From Bacteroides congonensis (GTDB lineage Bacteria > Bacteroidota > Bacteroidia > Bacteroidales > Bacteroidaceae), in contig NZ_FQXY01000009.1 in the NCBI RefSeq assembly GCF_900130125.1, positions 248,001-312,000 on the forward strand: a stretch of 64,000 nt of DNA. The letters are read 5' to 3'. The translations under genes and the position numbers were made by a program. Each line of letters opens with the position of its first letter. Position 1 is the stretch's first letter. Of the stretch, positions 1 to 10,000 are shown in pieces. The notes under the pieces were generated by a model. It saw only the letters and a program-made list of their open reading frames with translations. It searched no databases and was not told where the DNA came from.

Positions 1-2
1 CT

Positions 3-1868
3 ATGAAAAAGTTATTTTTAGCGACTATATGTCTGTTGTGCACTTATCTGTTGTCAGCGGGTGAGATATGGATTTCTGCACAGGGTAATGATTTGAACGA
101 CGGTACCCGTCAATCTCCGAAAGCGACTCTGACTTCTGCTTTACGACAAGCACGCGAGTGGCGCAGGACAGGAAATGAACGTGTCCGGGGAGGAATCACT
201 ATCTATATGGAAGAAGGAACGTATGCTCTATATGAGCCGGTGTTTATCCGGCCGGAAGATAGTGGGACGAAAGAGTCTCCGACAGTAATTCGTGCCGCAG
301 CCGATAAAAAGGTTATTTTGAGCGGTGGTATCCGTATCAATGACTGGAAAAAACAAGGAAAAGTGTGGGTGGCAGATGTTCCGGCATTTAATGGACGACC
401 GTTGGATTTCCGTCAGTTATGGGTGAATGGAGAAAAGGCCGTTCGTGCACGGAATGTGGAAGATTTCGAGAAGATGAATCGCATTTGCAGTGTGGATGAG
501 AAGAACGAAATTCTTTATGTTCCTGCGGTTGCGATGCGCAAGCTCGTAGACAGCAAAGGGAATTTGAAGGCCAGATATGCTGAAATGGTACTTCATCAAA
601 TGTGGTGTGTTGCCAATCTCCGTATTCGTTCTTTTGAAATGCAGGGAGATAGTGCGGCGATACGTTTTCATCAGCCGGAAAGCCGTATTCAGTTCGAGCA
701 TCCCTGGCCACGACCGATGGTGACAACGGACGGGCATAACTCCGCTTTCTATCTGACAAATGCCCGTGAACTGTTGGATGTGCCGGGAGAATGGTACCAT
801 GATATAGAAGCCCGTAAGGTTTATTATTATCCACGGGAAGGGGAGAAGATGCAGGATGCAGATACAGAAGTGATAGTACCTGCCATTGAAACATTGGTGC
901 AGATAGAAGGGACACTGGATCGTCCCGTCTCCAATATCCGTTTTGAGAAGATTACTTTTTCTTATACTACCTGGATGCGTCCGTCAGAGAAAGGACACGT
1001 GCCCCTTCAGGCAGGAATGTACTTGACGGATGGATACCGCATCGACCCTAAGATGCAACGGGATTATTTGAATCATCAACTGGATAATCAAGGATGGCTG
1101 GGACGTCCTGCGGCTGCTGTCAGTGTAATAGCTGCGAGTCGGATTGATTTTGAGCGTTGCCGTTTTGAACATTTAGGTTCTACGGGACTGGATTATGAAG
1201 AAGCGGTTCAGGGCGGCGTTGTTCGTGGTTGTCTTTTCCGTGATATTGCGGGGAATGGTTTGTTAGTCGGCAGTTTTTCTCCGGCTGCCCATGAAACACA
1301 TTTGCCTTATGAACCTGCTGACAGTCGGGAAGTATGCGCATATCAGCAAATCAATAATTGCTATTTTACAGAAGTTGGTAATGAAGACTGGGGATGTCTT
1401 GCTATTGCGGCAGGATATGTGAGAGATATACGCATAGAGCATAACGAGATTTGTGAAGTTCCTTATAGTGGTATCAGCCTTGGTTGGGGATGGACGCAGA
1501 CAGTAAATTGTATGCGCAATAACCGTGTACATGCTAATCTGATTCATCATTATGCGAAGCATATGTACGATGTGGCAGGTGTTTATACCCTCGGCTCGCA
1601 GCCGAAAAGTTATGTAACGGAGAATTGTGTGCACAGTATTTACAAACCAAGTTATGTACACGACCCGAATCATTGGTTTTATCTATATACGGATGAAGGC
1701 TCTTCTTTTATTACTGTACGTGATAACTGGACGGAAGGAGAGAAGTATTTGCAAAATGCCAACGGCCCCGGTAATGTATGGGAGAATAATGGTTCGAAAG
1801 TGGATGCTGCTATTCGTGAACGTGCAGGGTTGGAGAGTGAATATAAGGATTTGTTGAATCTTAGATAG
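3..1868 (+). CDS. Secreted right-handed beta-helix glycosidase, GH141-like (candidate alpha-L-fucosidase)
   Basis: 621 aa with a Sec signal peptide (hydrophobic residues 4-19) and no lipobox, so probably periplasmic. The mature N-terminus (IWISAQGNDLNDGT, then a run of SPKATLTSALRQARE) is the usual opening of secreted parallel beta-helix carbohydrate enzymes. Irregular helix rungs follow from about residue 300 to the end (IRFEKITFSY, IDFERCRFEHLG, IRIEHNEIC). Length and its position directly before a GH78 rhamnosidase fit GH141. I remember the Bacteroides thetaiotaomicron member as an alpha-L-fucosidase acting on RG-II chain A. GH141 also contains a xylanase, so the substrate is inferred. The ATG lies two bases from the window edge, and the signal peptide suggests the gene is complete. 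The next gene starts 28 bp after its stop, so the two are likely cotranscribed. Other beta-helix families (GH110, GH120, polysaccharide lyases) are alternatives. Confidence 0.6.
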   Translation: MKKLFLATICLLCTYLLSAGEIWISAQGNDLNDGTRQSPKATLTSALRQAREWRRTGNERVRGGITIYMEEGTYALYEPVFIRPEDSGTKESPTVIRAAADKKVILSGGIRINDWKKQGKVWVADVPAFNGRPLDFRQLWVNGEKAVRARNVEDFEKMNRICSVDEKNEILYVPAVAMRKLVDSKGNLKARYAEMVLHQMWCVANLRIRSFEMQGDSAAIRFHQPESRIQFEHPWPRPMVTTDGHNSAFYLTNARELLDVPGEWYHDIEARKVYYYPREGEKMQDADTEVIVPAIETLVQIEGTLDRPVSNIRFEKITFSYTTWMRPSEKGHVPLQAGMYLTDGYRIDPKMQRDYLNHQLDNQGWLGRPAAAVSVIAASRIDFERCRFEHLGSTGLDYEEAVQGGVVRGCLFRDIAGNGLLVGSFSPAAHETHLPYEPADSREVCAYQQINNCYFTEVGNEDWGCLAIAAGYVRDIRIEHNEICEVPYSGISLGWGWTQTVNCMRNNRVHANLIHHYAKHMYDVAGVYTLGSQPKSYVTENCVHSIYKPSYVHDPNHWFYLYTDEGSSFITVRDNWTEGEKYLQNANGPGNVWENNGSKVDAAIRERAGLESEYKDLLNLR

Positions 1869-1896
1869 GAATTGATAGAAAGCAGTAGAAAGAACA

Positions 1897-4101
1897 ATGG
1901 AAAAGAAATATAAGATATTACTGGCTGCCTTATCTTTGGCAAGCAGCACATTTGCACAAACCTGGATATGGTATCCGGGAGATTATGAAATTTGGTTAGG
2001 CAACCAAATGAACAACAGACGTACGGAACGTGGTGCATTTTTCCCCCCTTTTTGGAAAACAGATAGTCACTATGTAGTCGTAGAGTTCAGCAAACAACTG
2101 AATCTCGCCGAACCGGAAGAAATATTCATTGCTGCCGAGGGAAAATACAGTGTTAAGCTAGATGGAAAACTCCAATTCGGCATGCCGGAAACGATGACTC
2201 TTCCTGCCGGTAAGCACAACTTGAATATAAAGGTTTGGAATCAGTCTACACCACCTGCAATCTATGTAAAAGGAAAAACAGTCAACTCTGATTCTTCCTG
2301 GCGGGTGACCTATGAGGATAAAGAATGGATTGACGAAAGCGGTAAAGCCAGTGACACATCCGCCACTATTTACATGGATGCCGGATGTTGGAACTTTGAC
2401 GGAGCCACCCAACGTCCTTCACAGTTTAAATTAACGCGTGAACCGCATCAACCTGTCTCCAAGGCAGAGCAACCCGAAGGTGGTATTCTGTATGACTTCG
2501 GAAAAGAAACCTTCGGATATATCACCCTGAAGAATCTTTCGGGAAAAGGCACTATTGAAATCTATTATGGTGAAAGTCCGGAAGAGGCCAAAGACAAAGC
2601 CTATTGCGAAACCTTGGATAAGTTTCTATTGGAAAAGGGGCGGATGACCGACCTTGCCATACGCAGTACATCCCCCTTGAATGATTCTGATAATGGATAT
2701 ACATTAGAGAATAGCAAGGCTTTCCGTTATGTCTATATCACCCATGAACCGGGAGTGACAATCGGTGATGTCTCCATGCAATATGAATATCTTCCCGAAG
2801 AATATCGTGGCAGCTTCCGTTGTAATGATGAAGAACTGAACCGGATTTGGGAAGTGGGAGCCTATACGATGCATCTCACTACCCGTGAGTTTTTCATTGA
2901 CGGTATCAAGCGCGACCGTTGGGTCTGGAGCGGTGATGCCATCCAAAGTTATCTGATGAATTACTATCTTTTCTTCGATAACGAATCAGTGAAACGCACT
3001 ATTTGGCTGCTTCGTGGTAAAGACCCCGTGACGAGTCATAGTAATACAATCATGGATTATACATTCTATTGGTTCCTTAGCGTATACGATTATTATATGT
3101 ATAGCGGTGACCGTCATTTTGTAACCCAACTCTATCCGCGTATGCAGACGATGATGGACTACGTACTGGGACGTACCAATAAGAATGGCATGGTGGAAGG
3201 TATGACCGGTGACTGGGTATTTGTAGATTGGGCGGACGGCTATTTGGATAAGAAGGGCGAACTTTCCTTTGAACAAGTTCTTTTCTGCAGAAGTCTTGAA
3301 ACAATGGCTTTGTGTGCAGATCTGGTCGGGGATGCAGATAGTAAACAGAAATACGAAAAACTGGCTGATGCTTTGAAAGCAAAGTTGGAACCAACTTTTT
3401 GGAATGACCAAAAACAAGCCTTTGTACATAATTGTGTGAATGGTCAGCAAAGTGATGCAGTGACCCGCTATGCAAATATGTTTTCCGTATTCTTTCAATA
3501 CTTGGATGCTAAGAAGCAACAAGCTATTAAAAAATCAGTTCTCTTGAACGATAGTATATTGAAAATAACAACCCCTTATATGCGCTTTTACGAACTGGAA
3601 GCCCTCTGCGCACTTGGTGAACAAGAGGCGGTAATGAAAGAAATGAAAGCCTATTGGGGCGGAATGTTGAAAGAAGGTGCAACCTCTTTTTGGGAGAAAT
3701 ACAACCCCGAAGAAACCGGAACGCAGCATCTTGCCATGTATGGCCGTCCTTACGGAAAAAGTCTCTGTCATGCTTGGGGAGCTAGTCCTATCTATCTGTT
3801 AGGCAAATATTACTTGGGAGTAAAACCTGTAAAAGAAGGATATAAGGAATTCTCCATTGCTCCTGTATTGGGAGGATTGAAATGGATGGAAGGCACCGTG
3901 CCCACTCCGAATGGAGACATCCATATCTATATGGACAAGAAAACAATCAAAGTAAAGGCAACGGAAGGCAAAGGTTACCTTACCATTAAGAGCAGCCGCC
4001 AACCGAAAGCCAACATAGGAACAGCAGAAAAAGTATCTGAAAACACATGGCGTCTTTGGATTGATTCGCCGGAAGAAAGAATTATTACCTATCGTTTGTA
4101 A
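1897..4101 (+). CDS. GH78 alpha-L-rhamnosidase
   Basis: 734 aa with signal peptide MEKKYKILLAALSLASSTFAQ. It hydrolyses terminal alpha-L-rhamnose, probably in the periplasm. Order: N-terminal beta-sandwich domains (about 22-310), an (alpha/alpha)6 catalytic barrel (about 310-640) and a C-terminal beta-sandwich. The family active-site motif is visible as D335-G-I-K-R-D340-R-W-V-W-S-G-D347. This matches the spacing of the classical D-CPQR-E-RLGWTG-D motif, but the general-acid position is Asp340 instead of Glu. E600 in TSFWEKY is the likely catalytic base. From memory, the GH141-GH78 neighbour pair recurs in the RG-II locus of B. thetaiotaomicron, where the GH78 removes rhamnose of chain A. A rho-independent terminator follows, so this gene ends the first transcript in the window. 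Confidence 0.88.
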   Translation: MEKKYKILLAALSLASSTFAQTWIWYPGDYEIWLGNQMNNRRTERGAFFPPFWKTDSHYVVVEFSKQLNLAEPEEIFIAAEGKYSVKLDGKLQFGMPETMTLPAGKHNLNIKVWNQSTPPAIYVKGKTVNSDSSWRVTYEDKEWIDESGKASDTSATIYMDAGCWNFDGATQRPSQFKLTREPHQPVSKAEQPEGGILYDFGKETFGYITLKNLSGKGTIEIYYGESPEEAKDKAYCETLDKFLLEKGRMTDLAIRSTSPLNDSDNGYTLENSKAFRYVYITHEPGVTIGDVSMQYEYLPEEYRGSFRCNDEELNRIWEVGAYTMHLTTREFFIDGIKRDRWVWSGDAIQSYLMNYYLFFDNESVKRTIWLLRGKDPVTSHSNTIMDYTFYWFLSVYDYYMYSGDRHFVTQLYPRMQTMMDYVLGRTNKNGMVEGMTGDWVFVDWADGYLDKKGELSFEQVLFCRSLETMALCADLVGDADSKQKYEKLADALKAKLEPTFWNDQKQAFVHNCVNGQQSDAVTRYANMFSVFFQYLDAKKQQAIKKSVLLNDSILKITTPYMRFYELEALCALGEQEAVMKEMKAYWGGMLKEGATSFWEKYNPEETGTQHLAMYGRPYGKSLCHAWGASPIYLLGKYYLGVKPVKEGYKEFSIAPVLGGLKWMEGTVPTPNGDIHIYMDKKTIKVKATEGKGYLTIKSSRQPKANIGTAEKVSENTWRLWIDSPEERIITYRL

Positions 4102-4127
4102 TCTATTTGTTAATTAGTTAGTGGATG

Positions 4128-4187
4128 AAGTCCTTGATTGATAATCCCTCATTAGAAAAGGGGAATTGTTAATCGGGGACTTTTTTC
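4128..4187 (+). terminator. Rho-independent terminator after the GH78 gene
   Basis: AAGTCC (4128-4133) pairs with GGACTT (4177-4182). The stem continues inward through GATT/AATC with small internal loops, and a T-run follows. It lies 27 bp after the GH78 stop and before the sigma-factor promoter. Confidence 0.7.
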
Positions 4188-4219
4188 GTAAATACCTCTA
4201 AGTTTTCTAGGGAATTTGC

Positions 4220-4227
4220 TACATTTG
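4220..4227 (+). promoter_or_regulatory. Bacteroides-type -7 box for the sigma/anti-sigma genes
   Basis: TACATTTG matches the Bacteroides -7 consensus TAnnTTTG exactly, about 70 bp before the sigma-factor ATG. No clear -33 TTTG is visible at the usual distance. Confidence 0.55.
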
Positions 4228-4297
4228 CTCTTCATAAAGAGAGAAGCAAGTAATATACTTTTAGTTCTTTTGGAAACAAGTAAACAAAATCCGGAGA

Positions 4298-4918
4298 ATG
4301 AATAACAAGATTGACCAATATACTGATACAGATGATGAAAAACTCTTTGCCTTGATAGAACAAGGTGATGAAAGAGCTTTCACCCAAGTTTATGAAAGAT
4401 ATCATAAACTATTGTATGTATTAGCTTACCGTTATTTAATGAGTTCTGATATGGCAGAAGATGTAGTGCAGCACGTCTTCACTCGTATGTGGGAATTCCG
4501 CTCGGAATTACATGTGGGAATCAGCCTGAAAAACTACCTCTTTACAATGACGAAAAATCATGTCCTGAACCTGATTCGCAATGAAAACAGCGCTATTGCA
4601 AAGAACTATGAGATGGCACAAATCGCTTCACCTTACGAAGATAATCTGATAGAAAATTTGGAGAAGAAAGAGTTGATGTCCAGTTTTTATAAAGCTGTGG
4701 ATATGCTTCCTGCTCAGAAAAGGGACATCTGCCTGATGAAAGTTCAGGAAGAACTGACGAATCAGGAGATAGCGGAACGGATGAATTTATCTGTAAACAC
4801 TATTAAGACGCATTATTCGGAAGCACTGAAACTTCTCCGTATCCATTTAAGTAAGATGTTAATAATTGTTGCATTTGCCACACTAATGACCTTTTTGAGT
4901 GTCCATTTAATAAAGTGA
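4298..4918 (+). CDS. ECF sigma-70 factor (FecI-like, Bacteroidota type)
   Basis: 206 aa. Region 2 is seen at about residues 22-90 (FTQVYERYHKLLYVLAYRYL, then MAEDVVQHVFTRMWEFR). Region 4 is at about 125-180, with the helix-turn-helix LTNQEIAERMNLSVNTIKTHYSEALK. It should direct RNA polymerase to promoters of the downstream PUL once released from the FecR protein encoded next to it. The C-terminus (MLIIVAFATLMTFLSVHLI) is strongly hydrophobic and long enough to span the membrane, a feature I have seen in some Bacteroides ECF factors. The stop overlaps the region where the FecR gene begins, so the two are co-translated. The SusC downstream carries the STN signalling domain expected for this control circuit. 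Confidence 0.93.
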   Translation: MNNKIDQYTDTDDEKLFALIEQGDERAFTQVYERYHKLLYVLAYRYLMSSDMAEDVVQHVFTRMWEFRSELHVGISLKNYLFTMTKNHVLNLIRNENSAIAKNYEMAQIASPYEDNLIENLEKKELMSSFYKAVDMLPAQKRDICLMKVQEELTNQEIAERMNLSVNTIKTHYSEALKLLRIHLSKMLIIVAFATLMTFLSVHLIK

Positions 4919-4923
4919 TAAAG

Positions 4924-5916
4924 ATGAACAGACCTACTGATAAACAAATAGAAGAAGTACTGGCAGGAATTGCCAGTCCGGAAAATGCAAAATATGTGGC
5001 AGAGTGGTTTGCTACGGAAGAGGGTAGCGACTACCTGGAAGCTGCTATGACACGGGATTCCGAGCTTATAAAAAATGAGTTTGCAGACTTATATGTAGAC
5101 CATGATATCCCTTCAAAGAAAATACAAGAGCAGATACGGAAGAACATTCGTATGAAGAAGTTGAAACGTATCTGTTTCCGGGTTGCAGCTGTATTGATTC
5201 CTGTTGTCTTGATTGTCGGACTTTATATACAACTTAATTCAAAAGTAGACCTGTTCGGCACTTCCGAATACGAAGAAGTAGTTGTAGATAAAGGCGAACG
5301 CATACAAATCATGTTTCAGGACGGAACAAAAGTATATATCAATTCTGATTCGAAATTAAGATATCCCAAGAAGTTTGCTTTAAACACCCGGGAAGTTTTT
5401 CTTGAAGGAGAAGCCTATTTCGTAGTGGCCAAGAATAAGAACCGTCCTTTTATTGTCAACCTGAACGGGCCGGCAATTCACGTATTGGGAACTTCTTTCA
5501 ATGTACAGGATTATCCGGAAAACAAGGATATTGTAGTATGTTTGGATGAAGGAAATATAAATATGACTCTGCCTACGGAAAAGAAATACCCGGTGCAACC
5601 CGGCGAAAGATTGGTATATAACAAAGAGAACAAGCAGTGCACCATATCCAAAATGAACGATATGCAACGCTTGTCAATGTGGAAACAGAATGTGATAGTA
5701 TTTAAAGATACTCCGCTACCGGAAGTCATCAAGGTATTGAACCGCTGGTATGATGTGGACTTTAAAGTAGAAGACGGGCAGGCTTTGAAGTATGTCTATA
5801 CATTGACATCGGACAATACATTATTAGAGAAAGTATTGATGGATTTAGAGAAAATCGCTTCGGTGAAGTTTGAGTACAATGAAGATAAGAAAGAAGTGAT
5901 AGTAAAAATGAAATAA
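4924..5916 (+). CDS. FecR-type anti-sigma factor with DUF4974 C-terminus
   Basis: 330 aa from the ATG at 4924; a GTG at 4915 that overlaps the sigma-factor stop is possible but less likely. Residues 1-75 are cytoplasmic and would hold the sigma factor. One transmembrane helix lies at about 80-100 (VAAVLIPVVLIVGLYIQL). The periplasmic part has the FecR domain (about 110-215, including IMFQDGTKVYINSDSKLRYP and REVFLEGEAYFVV) and ends in a small DUF4974 domain (VFKDTPLPEVIKVLNRWYDVDF). It senses the STN domain of the SusC encoded 1.2 kb downstream and passes the glycan-uptake signal to the sigma factor. It is separated from susC by a creatininase-family gene, an unusual insertion in this kind of triad. 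Confidence 0.93.
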   Translation: MNRPTDKQIEEVLAGIASPENAKYVAEWFATEEGSDYLEAAMTRDSELIKNEFADLYVDHDIPSKKIQEQIRKNIRMKKLKRICFRVAAVLIPVVLIVGLYIQLNSKVDLFGTSEYEEVVVDKGERIQIMFQDGTKVYINSDSKLRYPKKFALNTREVFLEGEAYFVVAKNKNRPFIVNLNGPAIHVLGTSFNVQDYPENKDIVVCLDEGNINMTLPTEKKYPVQPGERLVYNKENKQCTISKMNDMQRLSMWKQNVIVFKDTPLPEVIKVLNRWYDVDFKVEDGQALKYVYTLTSDNTLLEKVLMDLEKIASVKFEYNEDKKEVIVKMK

Positions 5917-5943
5917 TATAATCATTAGAAATAAATAAGGCAT

Positions 5944-6699
5944 ATGAATAAAGAAGTTGATTTATCCATATCTTGTTATGGAAAAGTAAAAGACAGGAAA
6001 TATGATATTGTGGTATTGCCGTGGGGAGCTACCGAACCTCATAATCTGCATTTGCCATATATGACGGATTGTATTCTTTCTCATGATGTAGCGGTTGATG
6101 CCGCATTGATAGCTAAACAGGAATATGGCGTGAACTGCATGGTCATGCCGCCCGTCGGCATGGGGTCACAAAATCCGGGACAACGGGAATTACCCTTCTG
6201 TATCCATACGCGTTATGAAACGCAGAAAGCCATATTGACGGATATTGTTTCTTCCCTTTATGCCCAAGGCATCCGGAAATTGGTAATAATCAACGGGCAT
6301 GGCGGCAATACTTTTAAAAGTATGATTCGTGATTTGTCGGTAGACTATCCTGACTTCCTGATAGCATCAAGTGAATGGTACACCGTATTAAAGGTAAAGG
6401 ACTATTTTGAAAATCCGGGCGACCATGCGGATGAAGTCGAGACGTCAGTGATGATGCATTATCATCCCGAACTGGTCAATCTTGAAGAAGCAGGGAATGG
6501 AGAATACAAAACCTTTGCCATACAGTCTTTGAATGAAAAGGTGGCGTGGATTCCCAGAAACTGGGGAAAAGTATCCAAAGATACCGGTGTCGGCGACCCG
6601 CGTGGAGCTTCTGCGGAAAAAGGTAAAAAGTTTGCAGAAGCAGTTGCGGAAAAATATGCAAAGCTCTTTGACGAATTGGTGAATCAGGAACTTTACTAG
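5944..6699 (+). CDS. Creatininase-family metal hydrolase, substrate unknown
   Basis: 251 aa without a signal peptide, so cytoplasmic. The family metal-site signature is complete: GATE31PH33 with D42 nine residues on, NGH119GGN, and HADEVE166TS. The NGHGGN form is typical of the wider family (MftE peptidase, FAPy hydrolase, the keto-inositol hydrolase IolN) rather than of true creatininase, where a Glu follows the His. The reaction is probably hydrolysis of an amide, a lactam or a C-C bond in a keto-sugar, but it cannot be told from sequence. It starts 27 bp after the anti-sigma stop, in the same direction, with AAGG six bases before the ATG, and therefore belongs to the sigma/anti-sigma transcript. 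Its position between anti-sigma and susC suggests a product of the imported glycan as substrate. Confidence 0.85.
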   Translation: MNKEVDLSISCYGKVKDRKYDIVVLPWGATEPHNLHLPYMTDCILSHDVAVDAALIAKQEYGVNCMVMPPVGMGSQNPGQRELPFCIHTRYETQKAILTDIVSSLYAQGIRKLVIINGHGGNTFKSMIRDLSVDYPDFLIASSEWYTVLKVKDYFENPGDHADEVETSVMMHYHPELVNLEEAGNGEYKTFAIQSLNEKVAWIPRNWGKVSKDTGVGDPRGASAEKGKKFAEAVAEKYAKLFDELVNQELY

Positions 6700-6712
6700 A
6701 TTGCAAAAAAAT

Positions 6713-6792
6713 ATAGTGACGCTATCCTTGCGTGATAGTGACGGTATCCGGTAAGTATAGCGTCACTATGTGGACAGGATACCGTCACTATC
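6713..6792. repeat. Four-copy 15-bp inverted/direct repeat cluster
   Basis: ATAGTGACGCTATCC (6713-6727) and ATAGTGACGGTATCC (6735-6749) are direct copies differing at one base. ATAGCGTCACTAT (6757-6769) and GGATACCGTCACTATC (6777-6792) are their reverse complements, each matching one of the two variants exactly. The array can fold as two crossing perfect stems, or as two nested stems with one mismatch each. It sits 14 bp after the creatininase stop. It resembles an REP-type intergenic repeat or a structured 3' end; no binding protein is known to me. Confidence 0.85.
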
Positions 6793-6841
6793 CCAAAAGA
6801 CTGTTTCTAACGAATAACCAAGAAACCGAATCTATTGATAT

Positions 6842-6882
6842 AAGTCCTTCTGAAAATAAAATCCGGAAGGACTTTTCTTTTT
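6842..6882 (+). terminator. Rho-independent terminator before susC
   Basis: AAGTCCTTC (6842-6850) and GAAGGACTT (6866-6874) form a perfect 9-bp stem with a 15-nt loop, followed by TTCTTTTT. It separates the sigma/anti-sigma/creatininase transcript from the SusCD operon. The remaining bases up to 7073 are AT-rich with no exact TAnnTTTG box, consistent with an ECF-dependent susC promoter, which I cannot place. Confidence 0.8.
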
Positions 6883-7073
6883 ATATTCCATTTTCCTACA
6901 AATAAAAGCTAAATCATATCTTATTGAAAACGAACTTGTTACTACGAGAATCTTTATTGAAAATAAAAAAACCTCAGAAAAAAACGCTTTTTCCCTCACC
7001 CGCTTCTTAATCTCGTGTGTCCACTAAATACAAAGAGATTAAGAACCTATTTATAACTTTAAACAAACTAAGT

Positions 7074-10000
7074 ATGAAGAACAGAGTATTGCTTGTATTG
7101 TTATTGAGCTTTGCTGTAAGTCTTGCGGCATCGGCTCAGAAAATAACAATGAATCTTCAACAAGTCAAGTTGGAGAAAGTATTTTCGCTCATTACCAAAC
7201 AGACAGGGCTTACGGTAGCTTACAGCCGTACGATTGTCAACCCTGAACGGATTGTCTCCGTTCAGGCAAAAGACAAAGACCTTTCCAAAGTATTAGATGA
7301 CTTATTTGCGGGTACCAATGTGGCTTATGAAATTGGGGAGAAGAAAATATACCTCAAAGCAAAAGAAGCCCCCGTTACATCACAAGGAAATCAGAAAACA
7401 AAGAAAATAACGGGAACCGTGACAGATACCAAAGGCGAACCGGTAATTGGTGCCAGTGTATTGGTGAAAGGAGCGGGGACAGGTACTGTGACAGATGTAG
7501 ATGGTAACTTTACATTGGATGCTCCGGCAGATGCACTTCTGGCTGTCAGCTATATCGGTTATAAGACACAGGAAGTAAAGGTAGGGAATAAGCACTCATA
7601 TTCTATCCAGTTGCAGGACGATACGGAAGTTCTGGATGAAGTCGTAGTAGTCGGTTACGGCGTGCAGAAGAAATCAAGCCTGACAGGTGCAGTCGCTTCC
7701 ATCTCTTCCCAGGAAATCAGCAAACAGGTATCTTCCAATGTCGCTTCAACCTTACAAGGACGTACACCGGGTGTAGACATCGTACAGCAAGCCGGTGTGG
7801 CGGGAGCAGATGTCAACATCGTGATTCGCGGTGCCGCTTCTTTTGGCGCTACCGAACCTCTGTATGTCATCGACGGAGCATTCAGTAATGCCGGATTAAG
7901 CTCATTGAATCCCAATGACATTGAATCTATCGAAGTACTGAAAGACGGTGCGGCTGCCGCTATCTACGGCTCACGTGCAGCCAATGGCGTCGTTTTGATT
8001 ACTACAAAGAAAGGAAAGTCCGGCAAGCCCGTCATTCAGATAGACGGTTCGTTCGCTTTCCAGAAAACGACTAATATTCCAGAGTTTCTCAATGCGTCGG
8101 AATGGAGAGAATTTGCCAATATGGTGGCAGATAACAGTGGCTTGCCTCATGCACCGGAGAATGATAATCCTACCAATCCGAACCTGAATACCGACTGGTC
8201 AAAAGAATGGATACAGTTTGCCCCGGTATGGAACCTGAATGCCAGTATCGCAGGTGGTGGAGACAACTCTACTTTCAGTACAAGCCTCGGTTATCTTGAC
8301 CAGACCGGCATGACGATTTATTCAGATTACAAACGTTATAACTTCCGCCTGAATACCTCTTATAAAAAAGGGCGTTTCTCATTTTCCGAAACCCTCGGAC
8401 TGACCCATAAGGATAAAACTCCTACAACAGCTTTCAACATAGCTTTGCCAACATTACCTATTTATGATGAACAAGGACGGTTTACTTCGGGTGGCCCTGA
8501 TTATTACATCAACCCCGAAGATGGCAAGGCGCAGAATAAGATAGCCCCATTGCATTATACTGACCAGTTCAATAAAGTGACGGATTTAATCGGCTCTTTG
8601 AACGCCCAACTGGATATTTGGGGCGGCTTAAAATACAAATTATCGTTAAGCGGAAATTATAGCAATAAGCATAATTATACCCATACACCTGAGTACTACA
8701 CAAAATGGAACTCAGATGGAACTCCCGATAAAGATTACGGCAATACACGCAACAGCGTATCGGAAACAAGAGGTGAAGAATTTACTTATACGATTGATAA
8801 CTTGCTGACTTACAACAAGACATTCAACCGTCACTCAATAGACGCTTTACTAGGAACAAGCTGGATGAGAGAATACTATCGCTACATGACCAACTCTACC
8901 ATTAACGACTTGGGTGGAACGGATATCACCGGATTCCAAAATGAAGATGGCAAGATTTCGGCAGGCGACAGTAATGCGGCATTGCTTTCTTTCTTCGCCC
9001 GTGTGAACTACGATTATGATAATAAATATCTGCTGTCCTTGAGTATCCGCCGGGACGAATCTTCCAAGTTTCATAAAGACAATAGGGTAGGTTACTTCCC
9101 CTCTGTTTCCGCCGGATGGAATGTACATCAGGAGAAATGGTTCCAAAATCCTGTAATGAGCAAATTGAAGATTAGAGCCAGTTACGGTGAGTTGGGAGCC
9201 AACTTCCTCAACCCCTATAATTTCGACGCGATAGCTTATGGGCCTATTCCCTACACGGTAGGCGGAGAGCGCTATGTGACAGGACGCGCAGCCTATCTGA
9301 AATCGAAAGACCTGAAATGGGAAACTGCCAAAACCACAGATATTGGTATCGAACTGGGCTTCTTCAACAATGACCTGACTTTATCATTAGACTATTTCGT
9401 GAAAAAGAACGTAGATTTGTTGGCGCAGATTGACTTGAACCTGTCTTCCGGGCAAATCTTTGAAATCAACAGTTCACGTGAAAAACCGTACGTCAATACA
9501 GCTTCCGTAAAAAATACAGGATGGGAGTTTATGATGAATTACAGGAAACAATTGACGAAAGACTTCCATATAGATGCGACATTCAATATTGCAACGTTGA
9601 AAAATAAAGTATTATCATTGGGGGAAAACGTGCAGCCGATTACTTCCGGCGCAATGTCCAGCTACTTTAATGATGCTGCTTCCATTACCATGCCGGGAGA
9701 AGCTATCGGTTCATTCTATGGCTATAAGATTGATGGTTTTGATGCGGAAGGAAATTTCATCTTTGCGGATACGGACAAGAATGGAGTAGTCAATGCAAAT
9801 GATAAAGTCATTCTGGGCAGCCCTATCCCTGACTTTACATACGGCTTGAACATCAACATGGAATACAAGGACTTTGATTTGACTGTTTTCTTCCAGGGAG
9901 TGCAGGGAAATGATATATTCAATCAGAAAAAGTACACCTATTATTTTGATTATTCCAACAACGTGGTCAAAGAGGCTATGAATGGATGGACGAAAACAAA

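Noticed and set aside
388..915. 175-codon minus-strand frame inside the first gene
   Set aside because: It lies fully inside a well-supported secreted enzyme gene, has no recognisable domain or ribosome site, and is typical of antisense shadow frames seen under all long genes here.
7017..7073. Upstream GTG start for SusC
   Set aside because: It adds 19 polar residues before a perfect signal peptide; the ATG at 7074 is preferred.
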